A stretch of DNA of 38,918 nucleotides from Ectocarpus siliculosus (lineage: Eukaryota > Sar > Phaeophyceae > Ectocarpales > Ectocarpaceae): contig FN648790.1 in the NCBI GenBank assembly GCA_000310025.1, forward strand, positions 3,909 to 42,826, in the 5' to 3' direction. Under the pieces are notes generated by a model. It worked only from the letters and a program-made list of their open reading frames with translations. It searched no databases and had not been told where the DNA came from. Of the stretch, positions 9,575-20,144 are shown piece after piece; position 1 is the stretch's first letter, and each line of letters starts with the position of its first letter. The translations under genes were made by a program, and so were the position numbers.

Positions 9575-12500
9575 ATGGCTACCGGCTCGTCAGGCGAGAT
9601 CCGAAGAGGATTCGCCAAGTTCAGTGGTGACCCAGGCGACTACGTCGGCTGGCGAACTCTGCAGACCTCCTTATTTATGGAGGACAAGCTGCACAAGGTT
9701 CTGTTGGGAGTGGAGAAAGCCCCTACGGATCCTGGACCAAGCGCTACGCCAAACCAGACTTTGGCATACCAAACTGCCCTGGAAGGATACCAGGACAAGA
9801 ACGGACAGATCTTTACCCGGCTGATGCTCGCTACATCTGAAACCGGGGGCTACCAGAGCGCGGCCTCACAGACTGTGCAGGCATACGCGCCTATCGGGTC
9901 TTCCTACAACGGAGACGGTCGTGGAGCATTCCTCGCCCTGGAACGAAAGTACCAGGCCGCTGGGGTATACCGTACGCAGGAGCTGCACGAGAAGTTCATA
10001 TCTTTGGCAGTTACTGCGGACCACGACTTTGATCCGGCCAATGTTATTCAAGACATGCGCCGGATCTGCACGGAGCTAGCCGTGTATAACGAAACGGTGG
10101 CTGACCACCGAAAGACGTTCGCTTTCCTGAAAGCACTGCCGGACGACCACTACAAAGAGTTCAAGACAGGGCTGCTGTGCGGCCAGGCTGCTGGGAGCGT
10201 CTTGTCCTTCGAGGAGGTCGCCGACCGAGCCACTTCGTTCCACGCGATGCACATTCGTGGTAAAGTTGCCTCGAAGAACGCGTCCGGAAGCAGCAGCCGT
10301 GCGCTGAATACCGTCACACACGGTGGAGCGCGTTCTTTCCGTAAGGGCGGCGGTCATCATGGTCGTGGACGCGCGCAGCGCGGTGGACGCGGACGTGGCA
10401 GCTGGAACAACTCGTCGAACCGTAACAACGGGTCGTCGAGGGGGAACAACAGCAACGACCAGAACCATGGCGGCGCAACTTCTGGCAACGGAGCTGGTGG
10501 TGCGTCTTCCGACAACCGGCCCTCTGGACGGCCAAACCACTCACAGCAAAGACGCGGGTACGACAGGGACGGCTTATGCAGTTACTGTCACAATTCTACG
10601 GAACACACCTGGACGAACTGCCCGCTTCGCGCCTCCAATGCCACGCGGTTTTCGAACCGTGAACAACAGCAACCGCAGCAGCAGCAGCAGGTCAACACGA
10701 TCGCGGAAGCCACGACACAGGCGTGGCTCACGCACGCGCGCGAGGTCGACCTCACGCTGGAATCGTTCGACATCGCCATAGGCGATCCCGAGCAGGTGCC
10801 GTTTGCGCCTGCTGCATCGACCCCTGAGGAGGCGTCCGATGTCAATGTAGGGCAGGTGTTGGCTGCGCCTGCCACAGCTTCGCTACCATTGTTAGAACGT
10901 GCTGTCCCATTGCAGGTGCCGATTGCGCCTGCCACAGCAGAGGAAACCGAGGAGCCTGCTGCCTCCTACGAGCAGGAAATGGACCCGCCTGCCGCGATAC
11001 AGCATGAGGAGCTGGTCGCGTACACCAACGTTTTTCGTGCAGTGGACAAGACAGCGCCCGCCGAGCATACGAGGGTGTTCATCGACACCGCCGCTTCGGG
11101 ACACATGGTAAGCGGCGAGAGCCCAGTCTCACAACATGTAGTCGACTTGGTTGACTGCGACGTCCGCATCAAGGGTTCGTGCGGCACATCCAGCGCCACC
11201 AAGAAAGGTACGCTGAAGTTCAAACTCAAGAATGACAAAGGTCAACCCGTCCCGATAGAATTGGAGGTTCTGCTTGTGCGGGATCTTGGAGCAAACATAT
11301 TTTCTGTCGGAGCGTTGGATGAGAAGGGGGTGAAGACGGGTCTACTTTCGGCACCTCCGGCCCTGCGAAGCCGGAACCTGTCTTTCCCCATATCAACAGC
11401 AGAGGTGCCTCGAATGTACGTCGTGAATCTCATCCTGGACGACCTGAATCTCGACCTGCCTAGTTCTCCGCTGGTTTTCCGTGCCGATACCGATGCCGGT
11501 GTCTGGCACCGGAGGATGGGACATTGCAATGCGCGCGCCCTGAAGCAGCTCTCGGATAAGGAAGGCACCGGCATCAAGTTCATCACCAACACTCAACCAG
11601 GTGACTGCGAAGTGTGCGATGTATCCAAAAGCAAGAAGGCGAGTCACCCCCCGGTTGGCCGCGCCCGTTCACTGACGCGAATGATGCTTATGCATCTCGA
11701 CCTGTGGGGAAAACATGGTGTGCCATCGTATAGCGGATGTCAGCATATCGTAATGTTCACCGACGATAAATCTCGCATGCGGTGGGGCATTCCCCTGAAG
11801 ACAAAGGATGGAGTGACTGACGCGCTCGAAACACTGATTAAAGAAGTCGCCGATCCCGAGGGCATCTGCATCGGGAAAATCCATTGCGATGGCGCAGCCG
11901 ACTTCAAGGGTAGGTTCTTAGCAATGTGTCGGTCCTTCGGGATCGCTGTGGAGACAAGCCCCCCGTACGTCCCTCAAGGGAATGCTGTCGCCGAACGCGG
12001 TTTCGGGACCGTCATCGGTGCAGCACGTAGTCTCATGCTTGGAGCTCCGCACCTACCGCGTCAACTGTGGGCGGAAGCCGTGAAGGCCGCCATTTACATC
12101 AAGAACCGCACACCTACTGACGTCCTGGACGGCAAAGCACCACTTGAGGTTTGGGAGGACAAACCACTCGGCAGCTTGAAGCACATGCATGAGTGGGGGT
12201 CTGTAGCGTTTAAACACGTAGAAGCTCGCTCGCGAAACGATAAGTTTTCTGCCAGGGCCAAGAAGTATTACATGGTGAGATACAATACAACCAGCAAGAC
12301 GTGGCGGCTATGGGACCCGGCGGAACCACTCAAAATTACAAACTCTGCTGAAGTGTCATTCCGCGAGGTAGATGCCCGCGACGTCGCCCGCCCCATGCAC
12401 GGGTCTGACCCATTTCCCGAACAAGGCCAGATTTTCCAGCCCGGCATCATCACTACTGGGGCCGAGACAAAAGACGAGGAACCAGAACTAGCAGAAACGA

Positions 12501-13510
12501 ACGACGGACCGGACGAAGAACCACCCGCGGTGCGCAAAAGCGGTCGTACGACAAGGCCGCGGGACCGTCTGAACCTGTTTACGACGGAGCAGGTGTTCGA
12601 AACGGAATACGCGCTGGTGATCGGAGGTGGGATCGGGAACCTTGGTCAAGGGATACCTGGCCAACTAGGATACATGCCCGCCGATCCACCGAACTACCGC
12701 GCAGCGGTCAACGGACCAGATGCTGTTGGATGGATGAAAAGCATGGAGGAGGAGAATCGCTCCTTGCTAGACCACGACGTTTATGAGTGGGTCGATCCCC
12801 CGTGCGATGCTCAAATCATCCCGTCAAAATACATCTACAAATGGAAGTACAACGAGGCCGGCATCGCTGTGCGACAGAAATCGAGAATCGTAGTGCAAGG
12901 ATTTTACGAAGCTGAGACCGGAACCGACAATGCTGCACCGGTAGCGTCTCTCCAAGCCGTCCATCTGATAGTTGCGCATGCAGCCAAGAATGGACTTGTT
13001 CTTCGCCAAGCCGACCTCAGGACGGCGTTCCTCCACGCGAGGATGGAACCGAGATCGAAACCAGTGTACGTCATTCCCCCGGAAGGATTCTCGTGCGACA
13101 GCGGGAGAGCCAGGCAAGTCTGGAAGCTCAGAGCATGGCTTTACGGGTTGCGTTTTTCCCCAAAAGGCTGGTGGGGCACTCTGCACGACTTTCTCCTGAA
13201 GATCGGATTTGTTGAGAGCACCGCTGAACCGTGCTTGTACATCCTGGACGACGGAGATGTGCTCCTTCTCGTTTATGTGGATGACATTATGCTGACCGGG
13301 GAGGGCGAGAACAAAGTGCTGAGCATAGTCGATCAGCTGAATGAGCGTTTCGAAACGGTGGACCTGGGAGGAGCCAGATTCCTACTCGGTATGGGAATCA
13401 ACCGAGACAGAGCCGCAGGGACGATTCTTTTGGAACAGGAAGCGTATACCAACGCAGTGTTGGACAAAGTTCGGCATGGCCGACGCGCGTCCGACGACAT
13501 CTCCGTCTGA
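9575..13510 (+). CDS. Copia gag-pol polyprotein (gag to reverse transcriptase)
   Basis: A 1,311-residue frame starting 57 bases after the LTR. Residues 1-300 are a copia-type gag region, followed by a Gly/Asn/Arg-rich stretch and a zinc knuckle at 335-349 with C-x2-C-x5-H-x4-C spacing (one residue longer than usual). The aspartic protease has DTAASGHM at 504. The integrase zinc region has HRRMGH (645-650) and CEVC (678-681); catalytic acids are D709, D772 and E807. Reverse transcriptase shows DLRTAF at 1147 and YVDD at 1234-1237. The frame then shifts at an AAA codon (13466-13468) and ends at 13510 with an unrelated tail of about 13 residues, so RNase H is not read without a +1 shift. All motifs needed up to that point are intact. 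Confidence 0.95.
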   Translation: MATGSSGEIRRGFAKFSGDPGDYVGWRTLQTSLFMEDKLHKVLLGVEKAPTDPGPSATPNQTLAYQTALEGYQDKNGQIFTRLMLATSETGGYQSAASQTVQAYAPIGSSYNGDGRGAFLALERKYQAAGVYRTQELHEKFISLAVTADHDFDPANVIQDMRRICTELAVYNETVADHRKTFAFLKALPDDHYKEFKTGLLCGQAAGSVLSFEEVADRATSFHAMHIRGKVASKNASGSSSRALNTVTHGGARSFRKGGGHHGRGRAQRGGRGRGSWNNSSNRNNGSSRGNNSNDQNHGGATSGNGAGGASSDNRPSGRPNHSQQRRGYDRDGLCSYCHNSTEHTWTNCPLRASNATRFSNREQQQPQQQQQVNTIAEATTQAWLTHAREVDLTLESFDIAIGDPEQVPFAPAASTPEEASDVNVGQVLAAPATASLPLLERAVPLQVPIAPATAEETEEPAASYEQEMDPPAAIQHEELVAYTNVFRAVDKTAPAEHTRVFIDTAASGHMVSGESPVSQHVVDLVDCDVRIKGSCGTSSATKKGTLKFKLKNDKGQPVPIELEVLLVRDLGANIFSVGALDEKGVKTGLLSAPPALRSRNLSFPISTAEVPRMYVVNLILDDLNLDLPSSPLVFRADTDAGVWHRRMGHCNARALKQLSDKEGTGIKFITNTQPGDCEVCDVSKSKKASHPPVGRARSLTRMMLMHLDLWGKHGVPSYSGCQHIVMFTDDKSRMRWGIPLKTKDGVTDALETLIKEVADPEGICIGKIHCDGAADFKGRFLAMCRSFGIAVETSPPYVPQGNAVAERGFGTVIGAARSLMLGAPHLPRQLWAEAVKAAIYIKNRTPTDVLDGKAPLEVWEDKPLGSLKHMHEWGSVAFKHVEARSRNDKFSARAKKYYMVRYNTTSKTWRLWDPAEPLKITNSAEVSFREVDARDVARPMHGSDPFPEQGQIFQPGIITTGAETKDEEPELAETNDGPDEEPPAVRKSGRTTRPRDRLNLFTTEQVFETEYALVIGGGIGNLGQGIPGQLGYMPADPPNYRAAVNGPDAVGWMKSMEEENRSLLDHDVYEWVDPPCDAQIIPSKYIYKWKYNEAGIAVRQKSRIVVQGFYEAETGTDNAAPVASLQAVHLIVAHAAKNGLVLRQADLRTAFLHARMEPRSKPVYVIPPEGFSCDSGRARQVWKLRAWLYGLRFSPKGWWGTLHDFLLKIGFVESTAEPCLYILDDGDVLLLVYVDDIMLTGEGENKVLSIVDQLNERFETVDLGGARFLLGMGINRDRAAGTILLEQEAYTNAVLDKVRHGRRASDDISV

Positions 13511-14231
13511 GGCTGGACCGGTGTCCGTCTTGGAGGACGAGGTGCTGTCAGCGGAGGATACCACATATTTCCGCTCCGCCACAGGCTCGCTTCTATATCT
13601 CAGCAGGTGCACAAGGCCCGACATTACTCACTCCGTAATGGTTCTGACGCGGAGTATGGCGAAACCAGGTCCGAGGGCGATGCAGAAACTCAAACGCGTA
13701 CTCAGGTACCTGAAAGGTACGATATCAATCGGTGTACGCTACGGCGAGGACGCCGGAGATGGAAACGTCATTACGGCGTTTGTCGACTCAGATTTTGCAG
13801 GCGACCTAGACAAGGGCTACTCCACCACGGGAGTCGTGTTGTACTTCGCTGGTGGACCGGTGGAATGGACATCATCCAAGCAGACGGTGGTGGCGACCTC
13901 TTCCGTTGAAGCAGAGTTCGTGGCTTTGTCGAAGGGGTGCAACATCATCAAGTACTTCCGCCACCTGCTGGACACCATAAATCAGACTCAGGAAGAAGCA
14001 ACCGTGGTGTGGGAGGACAACTCGGGAGCTCTAAAATTAACTCGTAGCTTCCGTATCACCCCAAGGACGAAGCACATTGACGTAAAGTTTCACCACGTAA
14101 GGTCGCTGGTAGCTGATGGAGTCGTAGACGTGAAGCAAATATCGACGTCGCTTCAGAAAGCGGACATTTTTACGAAAGGGCTAAACCCGTCGGAGTTTCT
14201 CCGCGCCCGTGGCATGCTGTTAGGAGTTTGA
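13466..14231 (+). CDS. Copia pol, end of RT region and RNase H (shifted frame)
   Basis: This is the continuation of pol in the next frame, open from 13341 to 14231 but homologous to copia pol only from about 13466. It holds the conserved RSATGSLLYL...TRPD block after the reverse transcriptase. It then holds copia RNase H with acidic residues in FVDSDFAGD, SSVEAEF and WEDN, plus the KHIDVKFHHVR and DIFTKGL blocks near the end. The stop TGA is at 14229-14231. As the frame lacks its own start, it would need a +1 shift or a repaired copy. No known Ty1 or Ty3 frameshift heptamer is present, and the shift sits at an A run, so a recent one-base insertion or a sequencing error is the simpler explanation. 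Confidence 0.92.
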
Positions 14232-14500
14232 TCACCTCCCCTCTTCTTCGTAATCAGACTTTATGTCTTGAGGGTTGGATGGTGTATGTGTGTGTATATG
14301 TTAGAAGAAAATTCGGGAGATTTGTGTCGAAGGAAAATAAATCGCTGCTGATGCAACGCAGCTGAGAAAGGCAAAACAATTGATATTGAGACAGAAGTTC
14401 TTAAGATAGCATTGTTTCGAGAGGACATGGATATTGTTTTCGAGAGGACATTGAGAGAGAATTGGATCTGATGCATTGGTACTAGAATGACGTAGTTCTT

Positions 14501-14509
14501 GAGAGGACA
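14501..14509 (+). promoter_or_regulatory. Polypurine tract, with two upstream look-alikes
   Basis: GAGAGGACA directly precedes the 3' LTR and should prime plus-strand synthesis. The same nine bases followed by T also occur at 14419-14427 and 14442-14450. Confidence 0.7.
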
Positions 14510-14747
14510 TGTTGGAGTAATTGCGGTACAAGAACGACTCTATTCTACTGCATGGGTTTATGCGGTATTGTGAAGGCGTTGCCAAGTCTGTAACCGTCAG
14601 GTGAAGACAGCTTGGGCGTCTGTGTGGATAATAATATCACTCTGTGTGTTTGCCTACCTAACCTCGCATCACATGCCAGCTACTTTGTAGCCACAGCTGA
14701 AGGAATAGCTGTACAGCAACTGCAGTGACAGTGCTGTTGCCTCAACA
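14510..14747 (+). repeat. 3' LTR of the copia element
   Basis: 238 bases, TGTTG...CAACA, one difference from the 5' LTR. It is followed at once by the target duplication GTATC. Confidence 0.95.
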
Positions 14748-14752
14748 GTATC
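14748..14752. repeat. Target-site duplication (right), GTATC
   Basis: Matches 9275-9279 and abuts the 3' LTR. Confidence 0.93.
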
Positions 14753-16328
14753 TGCTGTCAGTAGGAAACGGCAAGCGCGCATACGCATGATAACACGCTC
14801 CCCTGCTGAAATATTTAGCGACGCTATTGTTTGTTTTTTCCTCCGTTTCCGTGTTTCAGCGCCTCAGCACTGTGCTGTGGCTGCTGTCGCTGTTTCAGAG
14901 ACAAATTCTGGAAGTCGAAGGACGCAATACTGAGCACGTCTGGAGCGGTACCAGCTATCGCCATTCGCCGGCGAGTTGGAACGAGATGCATCTTGACATT
15001 ATTTTTTGTGTGTTTTTCTTTCTACAGCAGTAACCTCAACCACCCCAGAAGTACCCTGTGTATATCTAGAGTCGATGGGGAAGGATCAGAGGCTTTGCGT
15101 GAGTAGCATGGGTGCACGCGGGAAGGTCAGTAGCAGGTCACGACGCGCGAGTCATGTTGGAAGGCACTCCTTCCTCCTCATGAACATGACTGCTGTCTAA
15201 CAAGAGAAGAGGCACTGGCACCTTTTGTCGGGAAAGGGCCTGCTGTGGCGCAGAGCTCTATTCCAGTGCTCCTTGTCCCGTCCTTCTTTGCCATTTTTGC
15301 TATACTGCCGCTTCCTACGTTGCACGGCCACTGCTGTCCTTCCTTCTCTTCGCGCGGTCTGCAGCTTCCGCTCGTTTCTCGGCATGCTGCACCACTTCGC
15401 GCTCCCTTCTCAAAGGAATGACAGGGACGGGTTTTGAATTTCTTCCCCTCGTGACCCCAGATTTCCGAACAATTAATGCAGCTACAATCCGAAACTGTTC
15501 CACCAATGAACGCCATTTTATTCTGTCTGTTCGACGAATAAACTTCCATTTTAGAACATGGACCGTCAAACAGCAGTTTAGGACGTGGGCTATCGGAACC
15601 CTGTATACAGGTTCATGGTCGTCGGGTTTTTTTCACGGATCTAGGGCGCAGTTCACCATCACAAGTCTCGAGCTTTCTAGCACGTGCCATAAAGTTTCAC
15701 ACGACAATCCGGACGCAATCTCCATTGTTCTTCCATATAATTTCAGCAACTTCCTCCACATTCTACAAACTGTCCGAACGGAAGACGAGCAGCGTGTGTG
15801 TGACGTACGTTGGCGCTGTCATCGATACGGGCGCAACCGTCTTGCATGAGCGTAGTAAGGGACACATCGGGAACAGAGATAGCGTACACGCAACCTCTTG
15901 AAAGCCCCCGAGATTTTATGGAGACGGATACGGGTATTTGTGTAGAGAGTGCAGAAACGTCTGTTCGCGCAAGAGTATATAAATGTTGAGACCAATTCAT
16001 GATGTCGATGTTGTGGTTCCCCCCCACCCACCCCCCGACAGAATAAGAGAACAGAAAAATACAAACGGGACTTCCTGGTACAGATGCGGGGGGGGAGGCA
16101 TGTGGGTAGCGATGCAGAAAGGGTCTGTCGGGTGCGGGTTTGTTAGCCCACAGCATATGTGCTCGTTGACGGTATTCGCCGACATGCATGGGTGGCATCG
16201 GCGGTGTGGAACCACCTCGTGTTATTCTCTTTCTATCGAATCCTACGCTATGTTCGGTACGTCCATTGCGCTTTTCCCGAGGCGGACGGAAGAACAACTA
16301 CCACACCGTGGCCGAAGCCGGCCTCGAT
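14753..16328. other. No firm gene; weak exon-like pieces
   Basis: 14753-14832 is the rest of the copia-split tandem repeat. On the plus strand, 14900-14948 (CTGTTTCAG acceptor, GTACCA end) and 15031-15102 (TTTCTACAG acceptor, GTGAGT donor) look like short exons, but their phases do not join cleanly. On the minus strand, 15549-15178 is an open Cys- and Lys-containing frame of 123 residues with no recognised domain. 15850-16328 holds G/C homopolymer runs and no gene. Confidence 0.35.
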
Positions 16329-16990
16329 CAGTAGCTAGGGCACCGTATAAGCGACTATTATTGCGCTCCGGATCGGTTAACCTACTGAGTTTGTGGCGAT
16401 GGCCAAAGCTAGCCACAAAGGTTAGGGTTAAGGTTAGGGTAAGAATCGTTATTACACTCCGGATCCGACTAATTTACCGAGCGTTCGACAGTGGCGGAAA
16501 CTAGCCATGAGCTCAGTAACAGGACACCGTTCGAGCGACTTTTATTCCACTCCGGATTCGACTAATCTACTAAGAGTGCGACGGTGGCATAAGCGCGGCT
16601 GTGGCCGAAGCCAGCCTACCTACCGGCGGTGTGGCAGTGGCCGAAACAAGTCGCACGCTCAGTAGCAGGGCACCGTACAAGCGACTCATCATGTCAAGCA
16701 GTATTTATTTGCACTCCGGATCCGACTAAGATTGCGGCGGTGGCCGAAATCAGCCACACACTCAATAACAGCGATTTTCATTATTTTGCGCTCCGGATCC
16801 GACTAATGTACTGAAAGTGCGACGGTGGCCGAAGCCAGCCTAACAATCAGTAGCAGGGCACCCTGCAAGCGACTTCAATTTATTTTGTTTGCGCTCGGGT
16901 TCAGGCTAACCTACTAAAGAGTACGACGGTAGCCAAAACTAAGCGCCTTCATTGCACCCGGGACACGTTCAGTAAAAGGACACCGTACGT
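16329..16990. repeat. Degenerate minisatellite with telomere-like insert
   Basis: A unit built on CAGTAGCAGGGCACCGTACA, GCGACT, TTGCGCTCCGGATCCGACTA and GCGACGGTGGCCGAAGCC recurs from about 16329, 16511, 16651, 16757 (short), 16846 and 16969. Spacing is 89-140 bases. Near 16419-16440 one copy is replaced by GGTTAGGGTTAAGGTTAGGG, a short telomere-like run. Confidence 0.75.
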
Positions 16991-18577
16991 ACACTAGCAT
17001 CCCGTTAAGGCAAAGATAGTGCAGGAGCCTTCTGCGAAGTGTCCGAGTAGACGACTGTAGCCTTTCGGGACGCTGCACAGCGTCGCGCATGCGAACCCAT
17101 ACGTGCATGCAAGTATGCACACGGTTCCATACAAACGACGTCGATATTTCAGGTTCGAGAACATGTGCGCATGCACATACGTTATACGGCACCGCTGTAC
17201 GAGCGCCTATTGTTTGGAAACATTGTAGGCGTTCGAGCACATACGCCCCTGTACATGAAGTACTTAGAAGTACGTCATTCCGTATCCCCGTGTGAGTGAA
17301 GCATGTTGCAGAACGTCCTACACGCAGCGCACGTATACATCGTTTTACAACGAGCGCATATATCCACCGTATGTGTGCATGTAGTATGTGCATCTGTGTG
17401 GACGTTTCCGGGCAGACGGTTGCTGTCTCGAAGCATTCTATGACTTGTGTTGGTGTGCACGAATGTGTGTACACGGCTTTCGTAGAACATACTGCCCAGG
17501 GGATGTGTTATATTGTGTCACGTACCGAATAGCAATGTGTGCCTGCTGTCTCGAGACAGTCTCCCCAAACCCACGTTGCCAAGCGGGCGTTCTGTCACAT
17601 AGCGTGCGTTTGGTTGAGGAGCATCTGAGGCTAGATTACGCATAGCCCACTACAGTACACGCACCCCCGTACAAAAAGGCCTCATGATGAGCGTATGTAG
17701 AACATACGGGTTAAGGATTGGACCCCCGCCCCCCAATGGGGCTGGGGGCCAACATCCAGGACGGATGGTGGTGAGTGTCCGGAAGGAAGGAAAGAGGAAG
17801 AAGAAGGGTTGTCCGGATCCCTCTATGAGCTTGCTACGGGGAGAGGATTTGTAGGGGCGGGAAGAAGGGACGGTGTTGGGAGAGGCAAGGAAGTGGTGAA
17901 GAATTTCGGCACTCAACGAGCGCGCGGTCCCGTCGGGGGTGAAAGGGACATGTCAGTCCGTAGTCTTGTCTATCGGAATCGAAAAGCCGAAAAATCGAGG
18001 TATACATTATGCACATAACGATGGAGAAGGCCGACGAGGAAGGTACGAAGAGAGGAAATTGCACCCCACGTTCGAAGTCGGTGTGAAAACCGCCGCAAGG
18101 AAGGAGTGCGAAGGGAACAAAAAAAAAATGGAGACGCCGACGTTTGCGTCGTGGAATGATTATCTTTTATTCCTGTTTCCTTATATTTTTTCTATTTTTC
18201 TCTTTTTCTCTTTGTCGCTCTTTTTTCTCTATTTTTCTGGGTCAGATGGCCTTGTCTCTGCTTGCGTGTGAAGCACCAAGATTGAACCAAGGGGGTGTAC
18301 CTCTTTCTCTCTGGTCCGTGATGCTGACTCCTAGTCTCAGTTGTTACCTCGCATAGCGCGCAGAGGGAGCGGAGGACTCCAGAATATCTGTCGTTGATTT
18401 CTATTGAGTTGTGGACCCTTCGGGGCCAGTTTGTTTGGGCGTTCCTTTTTAGGGTAAGTTAGCCTGTGACCATGGGAATCGACAGCGTCAAGTGTTGGAT
18501 CAGTACGGATATATGAAGGTACTGGATAGGGACAGATCGGAACGGTTTTAATGGGAAGACAACAACAACAACAACAA
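16991..18577. other. No recognisable gene
   Basis: 17000-17550 is rich in CATGCA/TACGTA-type words with overlapping short frames on both strands. 18130-18240 is a T-rich pyrimidine tract. 18550-18572 holds an AAC repeat at the border of the next repeat copy. No domains or convincing splice structure were found. Confidence 0.45.
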
Positions 18578-19460
18578 TGATGAAGGTAGACCCGTCCTGC
18601 GTCGTTCGGTGGAAATGCGAAAGATGGACTGCGTAAAGATCCAGCGGTCTTTTTCGGCAGTGGCAAAGAAATATGCAACCACATGTCGCAAATAGAAAAA
18701 TAGTTGAGCGGGATACTGTAGTAAATAGAACACCGCCTTCTCGGTTGTTGCAGGCAGGTTTGCTTCCACAACCCGCGAACCCAACCCACTCTTGTATTTC
18801 GGCCTACAAGATTCCAATCGACGCAAGCACCGGTAGGAGAGTGCGTGGAAGATGCCGTGACAGCACAACTCCACTCTCCTTCGACATCGATGTACAGCTA
18901 GTTGTACTGCTGTCGTTGTAGCACCATGTGGAAGATCTCCGAGGGGTCCTCCTGCGCGGTAACGACAACAACATGGCGAGAGCTCTACGTGTACCTGTCG
19001 TCGACACATGTGGCAGCCGCACGACACACGAACGGATGATTGCATCGCATTATACTATGGTTCGCCGTGGCAGGAAGTATCCCATCCAGTTAGGTCGTTG
19101 CCGTAGTACGCGGACGTCGTTCGGCGTCTAGTCATTACTGCTGTAGCAAAAACACAGCAGTAATCGAGCTATGCATGCATTTTTTGCTCTGGTTCACTTT
19201 TTTGCCTCCACACCCCGAGAATTCCACTGCTGTATATCGACCTACAAGACTCCAATCAACAAGCCAGCACTGGCAGAAGTGCGTGGACGATGCTGTGACA
19301 GCACGACTAAGTCGACACTCGTACGACTTCTATGTACAGTCGGCGTCTGGTCCATACTGCTGTGGAAATACAAAATCGAGCCATCATTTTCTTTTTTTCC
19401 ATACTAGACTAATAACAAGAAATGTATCACGTCACGACGACCATCCTGTGAGTATGTAGA
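18578..19460 (-). repeat. Helitron-associated repeat, partial copy B
   Basis: Same orientation as arm A, matching about 3412-4432 with internal deletions. It contains two copies of the GTGCGTGGAAGATGC-type module (near 18840 and 19280). It ends with the same boundary, a T-rich tract then AATGTATCACGTCACGACGA and CATCCTGTGAGTA. The Helitron coding part is absent. Confidence 0.75.
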
Positions 19461-20144
19461 TAAAACCATGATGATAATGTCCCGCGATGTATGATACAAT
19501 GTATATATATGTAGACTGCTTTTGCTGTCACTTGACGAATGTGGCGGGCAAGTTGTGAGCCTTATGCAATATTTGCCATCTATCTATCTTGTCACAATCA
19601 ATCCTATGTCTACGCTGCTGGTCGTGCTGCTCGACGGTGTGATGTGTGATGCGCTCGCCGCCAGGTGCATGCCTCATGCGTGCCTCCCTGATGTGCGTGT
19701 TTGCGTCCGCACGGCGGGAAGACTTCACATTTTGTTTCTTCATGGGTATGCGCATGTGCATCAACGGAAAAGAAACAATCTTCATGTTATATATACAAGG
19801 GCTCCGGACTTCGGGCGCCGAGGCGCCCTCGTCCTCAGTAGTAGGCTTAAAGGGAAGGTGTGAAGGCTGTGCACTGCATACCAAGGGCATGAAGCCGCAG
19901 GGTGACCGAATGAACGGTGTGAAGATGTTCGCGTTGTATTTGAGAAATGTGCCGTTCCCGGTGTAACATGAAGCCAAAAGAGTCGCGTGTACGTGAATTT
20001 TTGTCTAGCTTCGCCCGGTGCGAACGAAAAAGAGATGCAAGCTACGGTCGCCTCTCTTTTCTTGCGCCGGTAAGAACGTAGCCGTGGAGCATTAGCATCG
20101 GAAACTGAAGAGATTCGTACGCTGCACTCCACAGGGGCAGGAAC
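19461..20144. other. No recognisable gene
   Basis: AT-rich start (ATGTATATATATG near 19500), then overlapping frames of 100-150 codons on both strands without domains. The minus-strand part next to 20145 would be the continuation of the Helitron fragment, but the expected downstream motifs were not seen. Confidence 0.4.

Larger units (their letters stand above)
9280..14747 (+). mobile_element. Complete Ty1/copia LTR retrotransposon
   Basis: 5,468 bases with two 238-base LTRs, a primer-binding-like site, a gag-pol frame and a purine-rich tract before the 3' LTR. Gene order is gag, protease, integrase, reverse transcriptase, RNase H, which defines the copia group. LTRs differ at one position (T at 9302, G at 14532), so insertion was recent or the LTRs were homogenised. 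The only coding defect seen is one frameshift near 13466. It lies in the same orientation as the basic-protein gene and interrupts a tandem repeat, not a recognised exon. Confidence 0.96.

Noticed and set aside
10076-10935. Minus-strand frames opposite copia gag
   Set aside because: Shadows of the gag-pol frame in GC-rich sequence, with no independent domain.
13341-13465. First 40 codons of the second copia frame as real protein
   Set aside because: This part overlaps the intact reverse transcriptase frame and shows no pol similarity; homology begins only at about 13466.
15178-15549. Minus-strand Cys/Lys-containing frame of 123 residues, zinc-finger-like at first sight
   Set aside because: Cysteine spacing (CSCINC...) matches no family I recognise, and the other minus frames are similarly open; left in the region note only.
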